The translations under genes were made by a program, and so were the position numbers. Shown one piece after another: positions 1 through 6,724 of a stretch of 10,738 nt of DNA (within the stretch, counting starts at the first letter, position 1; the number at the start of each line of letters is the position of its first letter). This stretch comes from Leucobacter sp. (lineage in GTDB: Bacteria; Actinomycetota; Actinomycetes; Actinomycetales; Microbacteriaceae). Location of the stretch: positions 1 to 10,738 of the forward strand of contig JAAZHL010000021.1 in the NCBI GenBank assembly GCA_012510755.1, in the 5' to 3' direction. The notes below the pieces were generated by a model that saw only the letters and a list, made by a program, of their open reading frames with translations, was not told the origin of the DNA and searched no databases.

Positions 1-288
1 CAACTACAGTGGGATCTCGTGGTGATTACTGAGGCGCCCGCTGAGACTCGAGTGCGTCGTATGGTTGAGCTACGTGGCATGACGCAAGAAGATGCCGAAC
101 GGCGAATCGCAAACCAGGCGAGCGATGAGCAGCGGCGCGCGATTGCCGATGTCGTCATAGACACCGGCGCAAGCGTGGCCGACACCATGCGACAGGCAGA
201 TGAGCTCTGGTCTCAGTTGCAGACCTTACATGCGGCGGAACTCGCCGAACCAGTCGAGTTGCACCTGGGCGACCGCAGCGATCAGTAG
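1..288 (+). CDS. coaE: Dephospho-CoA kinase, C-terminal part (5' end outside window)
   Basis: This is the last 95 residues of a dephospho-CoA kinase, which phosphorylates dephospho-CoA at the ribose 3' position in the final step of CoA synthesis in the cytosol. The frame is open from base 1, so the N-terminal P-loop lies outside the window. The visible part fits the family: a beta-strand (DLVVITEAP, residues 6-14), an Arg-rich lid helix (TRVRRMVELRGM), the conserved segment DAERRIANQASDEQRRAIADVVIDTGAS, and a last helix ending near DELWSQL. About 20 further residues (QTLHAAELAEPVELHLGDRSDQ) follow; they look non-conserved and are encoded opposite the 3' end of the VKOR gene. The two genes converge and overlap by 63 bases. 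The family call is by recognition and is fairly secure, although the catalytic N-terminus cannot be checked. Confidence 0.88.
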   Translation, partial: QLQWDLVVITEAPAETRVRRMVELRGMTQEDAERRIANQASDEQRRAIADVVIDTGASVADTMRQADELWSQLQTLHAAELAEPVELHLGDRSDQ

Positions 289-852
289 ATACGTGAAGAA
301 AATGAGCACCCACGACCAAGAATAGAGGCCCGCAAATACACGCTGTGCAGCGGGCGAGAGCCGGGTGTCACCGACCGCATGGGGGCGCAACAGGCCCACC
401 CACCACAGCGGAATCATGACTGTCCAGACAACCATGCACCAGGGGCACAGCGTGCCGAGCACGAAGACGCTCTTGGTAGCGAGCCAGAGTATGAAACCAA
501 AGCCAAAGAGCAGACCGGCCTGGTAGAGGTACCAAAACCATGGCGCAAACCTTGCACCGGCCAGTAGCGCAACACCTACCGCAATCGGGGCGGCAAATGC
601 GCTGACGCCAATAATGGTGTTGCTAAACCCAAATACCGCACCCTCAGAACTTGCCATGTTCGGCCCACAAGTGACCAGCACGCTCACTGCGCAGTTCGGC
701 ACGTAGGTCGGGTTCTGCAACGTCTTGATGTACTCAGTGAGAAGCTCGAACGAGGCGAACCACCCGATCAGGCCTGCGATGATATTGAAGACCGCAAATG
801 CCTGAATTCGTGTAGCGACTCGGGTGTCAGCGAAGGTCATGGCAGCCATCAT
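226..852 (-). CDS. Vitamin K epoxide reductase (VKOR) family membrane protein
   Basis: This is a 208-residue integral membrane protein of the VKOR family. Bacterial members reoxidise a DsbA-like thiol oxidase and pass the electrons to a quinone, so they drive disulfide formation outside the membrane. Visible signs are the redox motif CPWC (Cys136, Cys139), a loop cysteine pair in NCAVSVLVTCG (Cys54, Cys62), and the family phrase FVLGTLCPWCMVVW. Hydrophobic segments lie near residues 16-36, 82-97, 104-125, 128-152 and 174-197, so there may be one helix beyond the four-helix VKOR core. I chose the ATG at 852 because a good ribosome-binding site (GAAGAGG) ends five bases upstream. An in-frame ATG at 891 would add MSRPPEEYTEEVD but has no comparable site. 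No DsbA-like partner is in the window. The gene is transcribed away from RNase E and converges on coaE. Confidence 0.88.
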   Translation of the reverse strand: MMAAMTFADTRVATRIQAFAVFNIIAGLIGWFASFELLTEYIKTLQNPTYVPNCAVSVLVTCGPNMASSEGAVFGFSNTIIGVSAFAAPIAVGVALLAGARFAPWFWYLYQAGLLFGFGFILWLATKSVFVLGTLCPWCMVVWTVMIPLWWVGLLRPHAVGDTRLSPAAQRVFAGLYSWSWVLIFFTYLLIAAVAQVQLDWFGEFRRM

Positions 853-1081
853 ATCTACCTCTTCTGTATATTCTTCTGGCGGCCGTGACATAATGGTGAT
901 GTTGCCTCGCGTGGATATGCGCCCGGCACGACAGTCTTTTGGTTGCGCGAGTCGCAACTGCCGGTCAGATGGTGACTGGGTGCGAAGCAGCCGCTTCGTG
1001 CAATTAAGTTTTTGTGACGGTGTTCCGTTGCGCAGAGGAATTTGCTGGCCTGAGAGGCACGGCTAAAGGAGTGCACCAGCG
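853..1081. other. Divergent intergenic region between the VKOR gene and RNase E
   Basis: About 230 bases separate the two divergent start codons (190 if VKOR starts at 891). It must hold both promoters. I found no convincing paired -35/-10 on either strand. What can be seen is an inverted repeat at 942-958 and the RNase E ribosome-binding site at 1065-1071. Short open frames across it have no recognisable similarity and look like chance. Confidence 0.5.
942..958. repeat. Short inverted repeat in the divergent promoter region
   Basis: GTTGCG and CGCAAC form a perfect 6-base inverted repeat around the 5-base spacer CGAGT. Its place between two divergent genes would suit a regulator-binding site, but there is no T-run to suggest a terminator, and an inverted repeat of this size can arise by chance. 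Confidence 0.3.
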
Positions 1082-3556
1082 ATGGTGAATGAAGAACAAG
1101 AATTTGTGAACGCTCACGCAGAGAACGTTGAGCACGAGGGCAGCGATGCGCTGGTACATGCGCCAGAACCCGAAGCAGACGATGTCGCTGAGCAAACTGT
1201 CTCAGAGGCGAAGCCCGTGCTTGTGTTGCCGCTTGCTGACATGACACCCGAAGAGCGTTTTCGCGCCACCACACGACTCATCTTTTTGGCACCAGATGTG
1301 CCGCCGGTCCAGCCAAGACAGCGACGCAGCGAACTGCGGCAGCTCGATGACATGCTCGACCGTCAGTTCTCACCCGGTCGCAGTCGCAACGACCGTGATG
1401 TGAGAGTCGACGAAGACGAGCGTGAGCACGGTTCTTCCCGCAGCCGAAGTCGCGGCCGACGACGGACTCAGTCCGAGTCACCGCAAGATGACGAGCCAGC
1501 CCGACGTGAAACTCGACCCGCACCGGTTATCACTGAACCGCAGCGGGTCAAGGGCTCAACGCGACTCGAGGCGAAGAAGCAACGCCGTCGCGACGGGCGT
1601 GATGCCGGTCGTCGCCGCAGGCTCGTGATTACCGAGAGCGAATTCTTAGCTCGTCGCGAGTCAGTCGACCGTGAAATGGTGGTTCGCACGACCAGTGATC
1701 GCATTCAGATCGGCGTGCTCGAAGACAAAGTGCTTGTCGAACACTACGTTGCGCGATCGAGCGAAACCTCACTCATCGGAAACGTCTATCTCGGTCGCGT
1801 GCAGAATGTGCTGCCGAGCATGGAAGCTGCATTCGTTGATATTGGTCGAGGCCGCAACGCGGTGCTGTACTCGGGTGAGGTCGACTGGAGCGAGTTTGAG
1901 GGATCCTCGTCTGCTCGAAAAATTGAAAACGCACTCAAGCCCGGAGATCAGGTGCTGGTGCAAGTTACCAAAGATCCTGTTGGCCACAAGGGTGCGCGGC
2001 TGACGAGCCAGATCTCGTTGCCCGGCCGATTCCTTGTCTACGTTCCTGGCGGAGCAATGAACGGCATTTCGCGCAAGTTGCCCGACACCGAACGCGCACG
2101 CCTGAAGAGAATACTGAAAGAGGTCTTGCCGACCGGGGCAGGGGTCATCGTGCGTACCGCCGCAGAAGGCGCTACTGAAGAGCAGGTGACTGGCGACGTG
2201 CAGCGGCTGCAGCGACAGTGGGACTCGATTCAGCAGCGGGTGGCAAAGGGCGGCGGGCCGACGCTGCTGCACTCTGAGCCAGACATGCTGGTCAAGATCA
2301 TACGCGATGTGTTCAACGAAGACTTTCACAAACTCATCATTCAAGGTGAAGACACCTATCAGGTGATTGATAACTACCTCTCGCAGGTTGCTCCTGAACT
2401 TATGGAACGCGTGTCGCGCCACGAAAGCGACCGCGACATTTTTGACGAGTTCCGCATCAACGAGCAGATCATTAAGGCGCTTGACCGTAAGGTCTGGTTG
2501 CCGTCGGGCGGGTCGCTCGTCATCGATCGAACCGAAGCGATGACCGTTGTTGACGTCAACACTGGCAAGTTCGTTGGTTCTGGCGGCAACCTTGAAGAGA
2601 CTGTCACGAAGAACAACCTCGAGGCGGCTGAAGAGATCGTGAGGCAGCTGCGACTGCGCGACATCGGCGGCATCATTGTCATCGACTTCATCGACATGGT
2701 GCTCGAGTCGAATCGTGACCTCGTCTTGCGGCGGCTCGTGGAATGTCTCAGCCGAGACCGCACCAAGCATCAGGTCGCCGAAGTGACCTCGCTCGGCCTC
2801 GTGCAAATGACCCGGAAGAAGTTGGGACTGGGGCTGCTCGAATCATTTAGCGAACCGTGTGATGTGTGTGCTGGGCGAGGTGTCATCGTGTATCACGAGC
2901 CTGTAACCAAGCACCGTGGTGACACTTCGACGAGAAATAAGCGCAAGACCGGCCCTGCCCAACAATCGAATTCGGCGCAGGCACACGCCATCACCGATGA
3001 GTCACGATCTGCGATGGCGAAGATCGCAGCGTCGACGATCACAAACTCTGTTGATGCAGCTTCTGCAGACGAAGCCGAGCCTACGAAGAGTGCAGCTGCC
3101 ACAGCGGTGCCCGAGACTCGAAACGACGCCGCGCCGACCGGCAGGCGCCGGGCGACAAGCGCACGGTCGACTGCGGGGACTGCGAGAGATCGTTCGACTT
3201 CGAGCGCACGTGCAACGTCGAGCTCACGTTCGGGCTCGAGCACACGTTCGGAACCGAACACGCGGGCGCTGTCGAAGGCCCCTGAGGCGGCCACTGCAGA
3301 GACTGGTGTGGCAGCTCAGGCAAACGCACCCGTTGCTGCCCCGGACGCAGGCGCAGACTCCAACTTACCGAAGCTCAGCGCTGCTGCGCTGCTCGACTCA
3401 GTGCTAGACGCGCTGCCTCAGGCACCTGCACCAGGCAAGGGGCGGCGTACCAGTCGCCGGGTCACCACCGAGACGATTGTGGTTGAGTCAACCCCTGAGG
3501 TTGCGGCGGGAGAGACCGGCTCGGAAAGTGCCGCAACAGGTGGTCACGCAGAATAG
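1082..3556 (+). CDS. rne: Ribonuclease E/G family endoribonuclease
   Basis: This is an 824-residue RNase E/G, the main endonuclease for rRNA and tRNA processing and mRNA decay. Residues 1-200 are a disordered-looking arm, acidic at first and then Arg-rich (SRSRSRGRRR, KKQRRRDGRDAGRRRR). The S1 RNA-binding domain is near 220-310 (GNVYLGRVQNVLPSMEAAFVDIGRGRNAVLY). The DNase I-like catalytic part carries the two metal-binding aspartates expected from E. coli RNase E D303 and D346: Asp491 in VDVNTGK and Asp535 in IVIDFIDM. The zinc-link cysteines are C593 and C596 (CDVCAGRG). The last 200 residues are low-complexity, rich in Ala, Ser, Thr and Arg, with SR-type repeats near 3190-3265. AAAGGAG at 1065-1071, ten bases upstream, supports the ATG. 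Arms on both sides of the core are normal in actinobacteria; such arms generally bind RNA or partner proteins. The rplU-rpmA pair follows, the usual actinobacterial order. Confidence 0.95.
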   Translation: MVNEEQEFVNAHAENVEHEGSDALVHAPEPEADDVAEQTVSEAKPVLVLPLADMTPEERFRATTRLIFLAPDVPPVQPRQRRSELRQLDDMLDRQFSPGRSRNDRDVRVDEDEREHGSSRSRSRGRRRTQSESPQDDEPARRETRPAPVITEPQRVKGSTRLEAKKQRRRDGRDAGRRRRLVITESEFLARRESVDREMVVRTTSDRIQIGVLEDKVLVEHYVARSSETSLIGNVYLGRVQNVLPSMEAAFVDIGRGRNAVLYSGEVDWSEFEGSSSARKIENALKPGDQVLVQVTKDPVGHKGARLTSQISLPGRFLVYVPGGAMNGISRKLPDTERARLKRILKEVLPTGAGVIVRTAAEGATEEQVTGDVQRLQRQWDSIQQRVAKGGGPTLLHSEPDMLVKIIRDVFNEDFHKLIIQGEDTYQVIDNYLSQVAPELMERVSRHESDRDIFDEFRINEQIIKALDRKVWLPSGGSLVIDRTEAMTVVDVNTGKFVGSGGNLEETVTKNNLEAAEEIVRQLRLRDIGGIIVIDFIDMVLESNRDLVLRRLVECLSRDRTKHQVAEVTSLGLVQMTRKKLGLGLLESFSEPCDVCAGRGVIVYHEPVTKHRGDTSTRNKRKTGPAQQSNSAQAHAITDESRSAMAKIAASTITNSVDAASADEAEPTKSAAATAVPETRNDAAPTGRRRATSARSTAGTARDRSTSSARATSSSRSGSSTRSEPNTRALSKAPEAATAETGVAAQANAPVAAPDAGADSNLPKLSAAALLDSVLDALPQAPAPGKGRRTSRRVTTETIVVESTPEVAAGETGSESAATGGHAE

Positions 3557-3579
3557 GCTGAGGCGCGGCGGGTCGCTAT

Positions 3580-3608
3580 TTGACCGATACAACCCAATGC
3601 GATAAAGT
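3580..3608 (+). promoter_or_regulatory. Candidate promoter for rplU-rpmA
   Basis: TTGACC (3580-3585) and TAAAGT (3603-3608) are separated by 17 bases and each resembles the vegetative sigma consensus. It lies 24 bases after the RNase E stop and about 120 bases before the rplU start, so the transcript would carry a leader of roughly 115 bases. Assigned by eye only; an alternative -10 (GATAAA) overlaps at 15-base spacing. Confidence 0.45.
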
Positions 3609-3620
3609 TGTTCTTTGGCG

Positions 3621-3673
3621 CCGCTCAAAATTGAGTGGTAAATCGCGTCGTGGGTTCGCGACCATCGTTTTTT
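3621..3673 (+). promoter_or_regulatory. Structured leader of rplU, possible attenuator
   Basis: Two hairpins can be drawn. The first pairs CCGCTCA (3621-3627) with TGAGTGG (3632-3638) around AAAT. The second pairs TCGCG (3643-3647) with CGCGA (3657-3661), extended by TGG (3636-3638) with CCA (3662-3664), and is followed by six T residues at 3668-3673. They compete for 3636-3638, so they may be alternative folds. The second could be the RNase E terminator or a conditional terminator in the rplU leader. A third small stem, CGGGT-CAG-ACCCG, lies at 3677-3689. Folding was done by eye. Confidence 0.35.
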
Positions 3674-3729
3674 CGGCGGGTCAGACCCGTTCGTAAGTGT
3701 TATTCAGTTTTCGAGAAAAAGGTAGACAA

Positions 3730-4038
3730 GTGGTTTTCGCAGTTGTGCGCACAAGTGGCCGCCAAGAGAAGGTCGAGGTTGGCTCGATCATCACCGTGAA
3801 CCGTGTCTCGGGCGACGACAAGGGCAAGCTCGAGCTTCCGGCCGTGCTGCTCGTCGACGGCGACAAGGTCACCACCAACCCGGCAAAGCTGGCAAAGGTG
3901 AAAGTGACTGCTGAGGTGCTCAATGACCTCCGTGGCCCGAAGATCGTTATTCAGCGTTACAAGAACAAGACCGGCTACAAGAGCCGTCAAGGTCACCGCC
4001 AAGATTTGACCCGCATCAAGGTCACTGGCATCAAGTAA
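3730..4038 (+). CDS. rplU: 50S ribosomal protein L21
   Basis: This is ribosomal protein L21, a 102-residue protein that binds 23S rRNA in the large subunit. The N-terminus VFAVVRTSGRQEKVEVGSIITVNRV and the C-terminal part KIVIQRYKNKTGYKSRQGHRQDLTRIKV are typical, and the length matches the family. The start is GTG at 3730, with AAAAAGG seven bases upstream. An in-frame ATG at 3697 would add eleven residues not seen in L21 proteins. rpmA (L27) follows after 39 bases; L21 and L27 are encoded side by side in most bacteria and are almost certainly co-transcribed. Confidence 0.97.
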   Translation: MVFAVVRTSGRQEKVEVGSIITVNRVSGDDKGKLELPAVLLVDGDKVTTNPAKLAKVKVTAEVLNDLRGPKIVIQRYKNKTGYKSRQGHRQDLTRIKVTGIK

Positions 4039-4077
4039 TCGCAGATTTCAGCGCAGAAGTTTTAAGGAGATAGTCAC

Positions 4078-4332
4078 ATGGCATCCAAGAAGGGCGTCGG
4101 CTCAAGTAAGAACGGCCGCGACTCAAATGCACAGCGCCTTGGCGTGAAGCGCTTTGGCGGTCAGCTGGTGAATGCCGGCGAGATCATTGTGCGCCAGCGC
4201 GGTACCCGCATCCACCCCGGCGTCAACGTCGGCAAGGGCCGTGACGACACACTGTTCGCTCTCGCAGCTGGCTCGGTAGAGTTCGGTGCAAAAGGCGGCC
4301 GCAAGGTGGTCAACATTGTCGCTGCAGCATAG
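4078..4332 (+). CDS. rpmA: 50S ribosomal protein L27
   Basis: This is ribosomal protein L27, 84 residues, a large-subunit protein whose N-terminal tail reaches towards the peptidyl transferase centre. The sequence MASKKGVGSSKNGRDSNAQRLGVKRFGGQ and the later RQRGTRIHPGVNVGKGRDDTLFALAAGSVEF are nearly invariant in the family. The N-terminus begins directly at MASKKG, so it lacks the short cleaved extension known from Firmicutes L27. TAAGGAGA lies eight bases before the ATG, a strong ribosome-binding site as expected for a highly expressed gene. It forms an operon with rplU; the hairpin after its stop may separate it from obgE. Confidence 0.97.
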   Translation: MASKKGVGSSKNGRDSNAQRLGVKRFGGQLVNAGEIIVRQRGTRIHPGVNVGKGRDDTLFALAAGSVEFGAKGGRKVVNIVAAA

Positions 4333-4348
4333 CTTGTAGCATTTGGCG

Positions 4349-4379
4349 AGGGCGGGCTTCGGCTCGCCCTTTGCTGTTT
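4349..4379 (+). terminator. Intrinsic terminator-like hairpin after rpmA, UUCG loop
   Basis: AGGGCGGGC (4349-4357) pairs with GCTCGCCCT (4362-4370), nine pairs including one G-U, closed by a TTCG tetraloop of the very stable C(UUCG)G type. TTGCTGTTT follows, a weak T-rich tail. It sits 17 bases after the rpmA stop and just ahead of the obgE ribosome-binding site, so it probably lowers transcription from the ribosomal genes into obgE. Termination may be partial. Confidence 0.65.
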
Positions 4380-4408
4380 CTGGAAAGATGGTTGAGAGGA
4401 GGCGTGAC

Positions 4409-5914
4409 ATGGTGACGTTCGTCGATCAGGTGCAGGTGCACCTGCGTGCAGGCAAAGGCGGCAACGGTTGCGTCTCAATTAAGCGCGAGAAATTCAAGCC
4501 GCTTGCGGGGCCTGATGGCGGCAACGGGGGCCATGGCGGTGACATTGTGCTGCTTGGTGACCCGCAGGTGATGACGCTGCGTGATTTCCACCGACGCCCG
4601 CACCTAAGCGATGAGAACGGTGACGATGGTGCCGGTGATTTCAGGTCAGGCATCAACGGTGCAGAATTAGTGCTGTCGGTGCCAATCGGCACCGTGGTCA
4701 AGAACGCAAAGGGCGAGACCCTTGTCGATCTGACTGATGCCGGTACTCGCTACATCGCCGGCAGAGGGGGAGTAGGCGGGCTCGGTAACGCAGCACTCGC
4801 AAGCACCAAGCGCAAGGCGCCCGGTTTTGCGCTGCTCGGCACCGAAGGCTGGGTGGGGTCACTCACCCTTGAGCTCAAGACCATCGCAGACGTGGCACTC
4901 GTTGGCTACCCTTCAGCGGGCAAATCGAGCCTCATCTCAGCGCTCAGCGCAGCCAAGCCGAAGATCGCTGACTACCCATTCACGACATTGCACCCGAACC
5001 TGGGTGTCGTGCAGGCGGGGGAGCATCGCTTCACTGTCGCCGACGTGCCTGGGCTGATCGAAGGCGCGAGTGAAGGTAAGGGTCTGGGTCTTGACTTCTT
5101 GCGGCACGTCGAGCGGTGCAGCGCGCTGTTGCATGTGCTCGACTGTGCGACGCTCGAACCCGGGCGTGACCCAATTTCAGACCTCGAGATCATTCGCAAC
5201 GAACTCGGTGCTTACGCCGTGCCAGAAGGGCAAGTGCCGCTGCTTGAACGACCGCAGCTCATTGCGTTAAACAAGATCGACGTCCCTGAAGCTCGTGAAC
5301 TCGCAGAGTTTGTGCGACCCGAGCTTGAAGCTCTCGGCTACAAAGTTTTCGAGATTTCTACGGTTTCACATGAGGGCTTACGGTCTCTCAGCTTTGCGCT
5401 GGGCGACCTGGTGGCCGCGGCCCGTACTGAGGCTGCAGTTGCTGCCGAAGTTTCGCCGCGCATTGTCTTGCGGCCAAAAGCCGTGAACGACGATGGCTTT
5501 CGCATTGTTACCGAGGGCGGCACGCACGGCACGTTGTATCGAGTGCTCGGTGAGAAGCCAGAACGCTGGATACAGCAGACCGATTTCACGAACGATGAGG
5601 CAGTCGGATACCTCGCAGATCGGCTGCAGAAGATCGGCATCGAGAACGCGCTCGTAAAGGCGGGTGCGGTCGCCGGTTCGACGGTCGTCATTGGGCCTGG
5701 CTCTGGAGTTATTTTCGATTGGGAACCCGCAGTGACCAGCGCGGCAGAAGTGCAGGTTGGCAACCGCGGCAGCGATCCTCGTCTTGACCAAAACTTCAGA
5801 CGCACCAACCGTGAACGACGCGAGCAATACCATGACCTCATGGATGCGAAGGCTGAGGCCCGAGCGGAGCTTGAACGTGAACGTGAGGCGGGGCTGTGGA
5901 AGGACGAACAGTGA
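4409..5914 (+). CDS. obgE: GTPase Obg (CgtA), ribosome-associated
   Basis: This is a 501-residue Obg GTPase, which associates with the 50S subunit and links ribosome assembly to growth and stress. The Gly-rich Obg fold covers residues 1-158 (AGKGGNGCVSIKREKF, GPDGGNGGHGGDIVL). The G domain shows G1 GYPSAGKSS (166-174), a G2 threonine in DYPFTTLHPNLG, G3 DVPG (212-215), G4 NKID (288-291) and a G5-like STVSHEGL. A C-terminal OCT domain follows (about 345-440, with FRIVTEGG and VVIGPGSGVIFDWEP), then a charged tail of about 60 residues ending in an Ala/Glu/Arg-rich helix. AGAGGAGG ends six bases before the chosen ATG; an upstream in-frame start at 4343 would run through the terminator hairpin and is rejected. 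The stop overlaps the proB GTG by four bases, so the two are translationally coupled. Confidence 0.96.
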   Translation: MVTFVDQVQVHLRAGKGGNGCVSIKREKFKPLAGPDGGNGGHGGDIVLLGDPQVMTLRDFHRRPHLSDENGDDGAGDFRSGINGAELVLSVPIGTVVKNAKGETLVDLTDAGTRYIAGRGGVGGLGNAALASTKRKAPGFALLGTEGWVGSLTLELKTIADVALVGYPSAGKSSLISALSAAKPKIADYPFTTLHPNLGVVQAGEHRFTVADVPGLIEGASEGKGLGLDFLRHVERCSALLHVLDCATLEPGRDPISDLEIIRNELGAYAVPEGQVPLLERPQLIALNKIDVPEARELAEFVRPELEALGYKVFEISTVSHEGLRSLSFALGDLVAAARTEAAVAAEVSPRIVLRPKAVNDDGFRIVTEGGTHGTLYRVLGEKPERWIQQTDFTNDEAVGYLADRLQKIGIENALVKAGAVAGSTVVIGPGSGVIFDWEPAVTSAAEVQVGNRGSDPRLDQNFRRTNRERREQYHDLMDAKAEARAELEREREAGLWKDEQ

Positions 5915-6699
5915 GCGAACGCGAACCACGCTTTGCCGGCCAACGGGTGGTCGTCAAAGTAGGTTCATCATCGGTCAGCGGCGAAAATGCATCGCAGATT
6001 GCCAGCCTGGTCGATTCGCTTGCGCGCCTGCACCGCTATGGCAGCGAAGTCATTCTCGTGTCGAGTGGCGCGATTGCCACTGGTGTGCCATTTTTGCGCC
6101 TCGATGCTCGCCCCGACGATCTCGCGACCCAGCAGGCCGCCGCCGCCGTCGGGCAGAACATTCTGGTGAACCGTTACCAGCGTGCGCTGACCGTGCACGA
6201 AATTATTGCCGGACAGGTGCTGCTGACCGCAGTCGACATGGAAAATGACGTGCACCGCGTCAATGCGAAACGCGCACTCGAGCGATTGCTTGAGCTCGGT
6301 ATTCTGCCGATCATCAACGAGAACGACACCGTGGCCACCCATGAAATTCGTTTCGGCGATAACGATAGTCTGGCCGCGCTCGTTGCGCGACTGCTCGGCG
6401 CCGATCAACTCGTGCTGCTGTCAGATGTTGACGCGCTCTATACGGCACCGCCTGAGGTTGCAGGCGCCACACGAATCAAGCATGTGCCCTATGGTGACAT
6501 GCTTGCCGATGTTGAAATCGGGGCCACACAATCCGGTTGGGGCACTGGTGGCGCGGCAACGAAGGTGCAGGCCGCGAGGCTCGCTGCTGAAGGCGGAACC
6601 GCAGTGCTGCTCACCGAGACCCGGCTGCTTGCCGCTGTGCTCGACGGAGCCGACCACGGTACCGTGTTTGACGCGCGACCGAGCGAGGCCGCCTCGTAG
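5911..6699 (+). CDS. proB: Glutamate 5-kinase, short form without PUA domain
   Basis: This enzyme phosphorylates L-glutamate on its gamma-carboxyl with ATP, the first committed step of proline synthesis. The 262 residues make one amino-acid kinase domain: VVVKVGSSS (Lys16), LVSSGAIATG, INENDTV (N136-D139, substrate region), RFGDNDSLAALVA, LLSDVDALY and GTGGAATKVQAA (from G211). The protein ends soon after this domain, whereas the E. coli enzyme is about 367 residues with a C-terminal PUA domain. The stop is followed at once by non-coding sequence and the proA promoter, so the short form looks natural rather than truncated by a frameshift. The GTG at 5911 has GGAAGGA about seven bases upstream and overlaps the obgE stop (GTGA). 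proA, the next enzyme, follows after 25 bases. Confidence 0.95.
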   Translation: MSEREPRFAGQRVVVKVGSSSVSGENASQIASLVDSLARLHRYGSEVILVSSGAIATGVPFLRLDARPDDLATQQAAAAVGQNILVNRYQRALTVHEIIAGQVLLTAVDMENDVHRVNAKRALERLLELGILPIINENDTVATHEIRFGDNDSLAALVARLLGADQLVLLSDVDALYTAPPEVAGATRIKHVPYGDMLADVEIGATQSGWGTGGAATKVQAARLAAEGGTAVLLTETRLLAAVLDGADHGTVFDARPSEAAS

Positions 6700-6711
6700 C
6701 GTCTCACGGCC

Positions 6712-6717
6712 TAGACT
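6712..6717 (+). promoter_or_regulatory. -10 element placing the proA transcript start at its ATG
   Basis: TAGACT fits the actinobacterial -10 pattern TANNNT, and its last base is eight bases before the A of the proA ATG. Transcription would therefore begin at or one base before the start codon, giving a leaderless mRNA. GAGGGG (6718-6723) lies only one base from the ATG, too close to act as a normal ribosome-binding site. No clear -35 is visible. Confidence 0.55.
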
Positions 6718-6724
6718 GAGGGGT

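Noticed and set aside
855..1274. Open frames in and across the VKOR-RNase E gap (both strands)
   Set aside because: They lack ribosome-binding sites and recognisable sequence, and they overlap the starts of the well-supported genes.
1769..2806. Minus-strand open frame of 345 residues opposite RNase E
   Set aside because: It is fully inside the conserved catalytic core of RNase E, has no recognisable domain, and its composition (rich in His, Arg, Val) is that of a shadow frame.
3697..3729. ATG start of rplU at 3697
   Set aside because: It would add eleven residues not found in L21, and the GTG at 3730 has the ribosome-binding site and the conserved N-terminus.
4343..4408. Earlier obgE start at 4343
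   Set aside because: It would translate through the terminator-like hairpin, and the ATG at 4409 has AGAGGAGG at the right distance and the conserved N-terminus.
6245..6724. Upstream extension of proA to 6245
   Set aside because: That stretch is out-of-frame reading of proB; the ATG at 6725 gives the normal ProA N-terminus.
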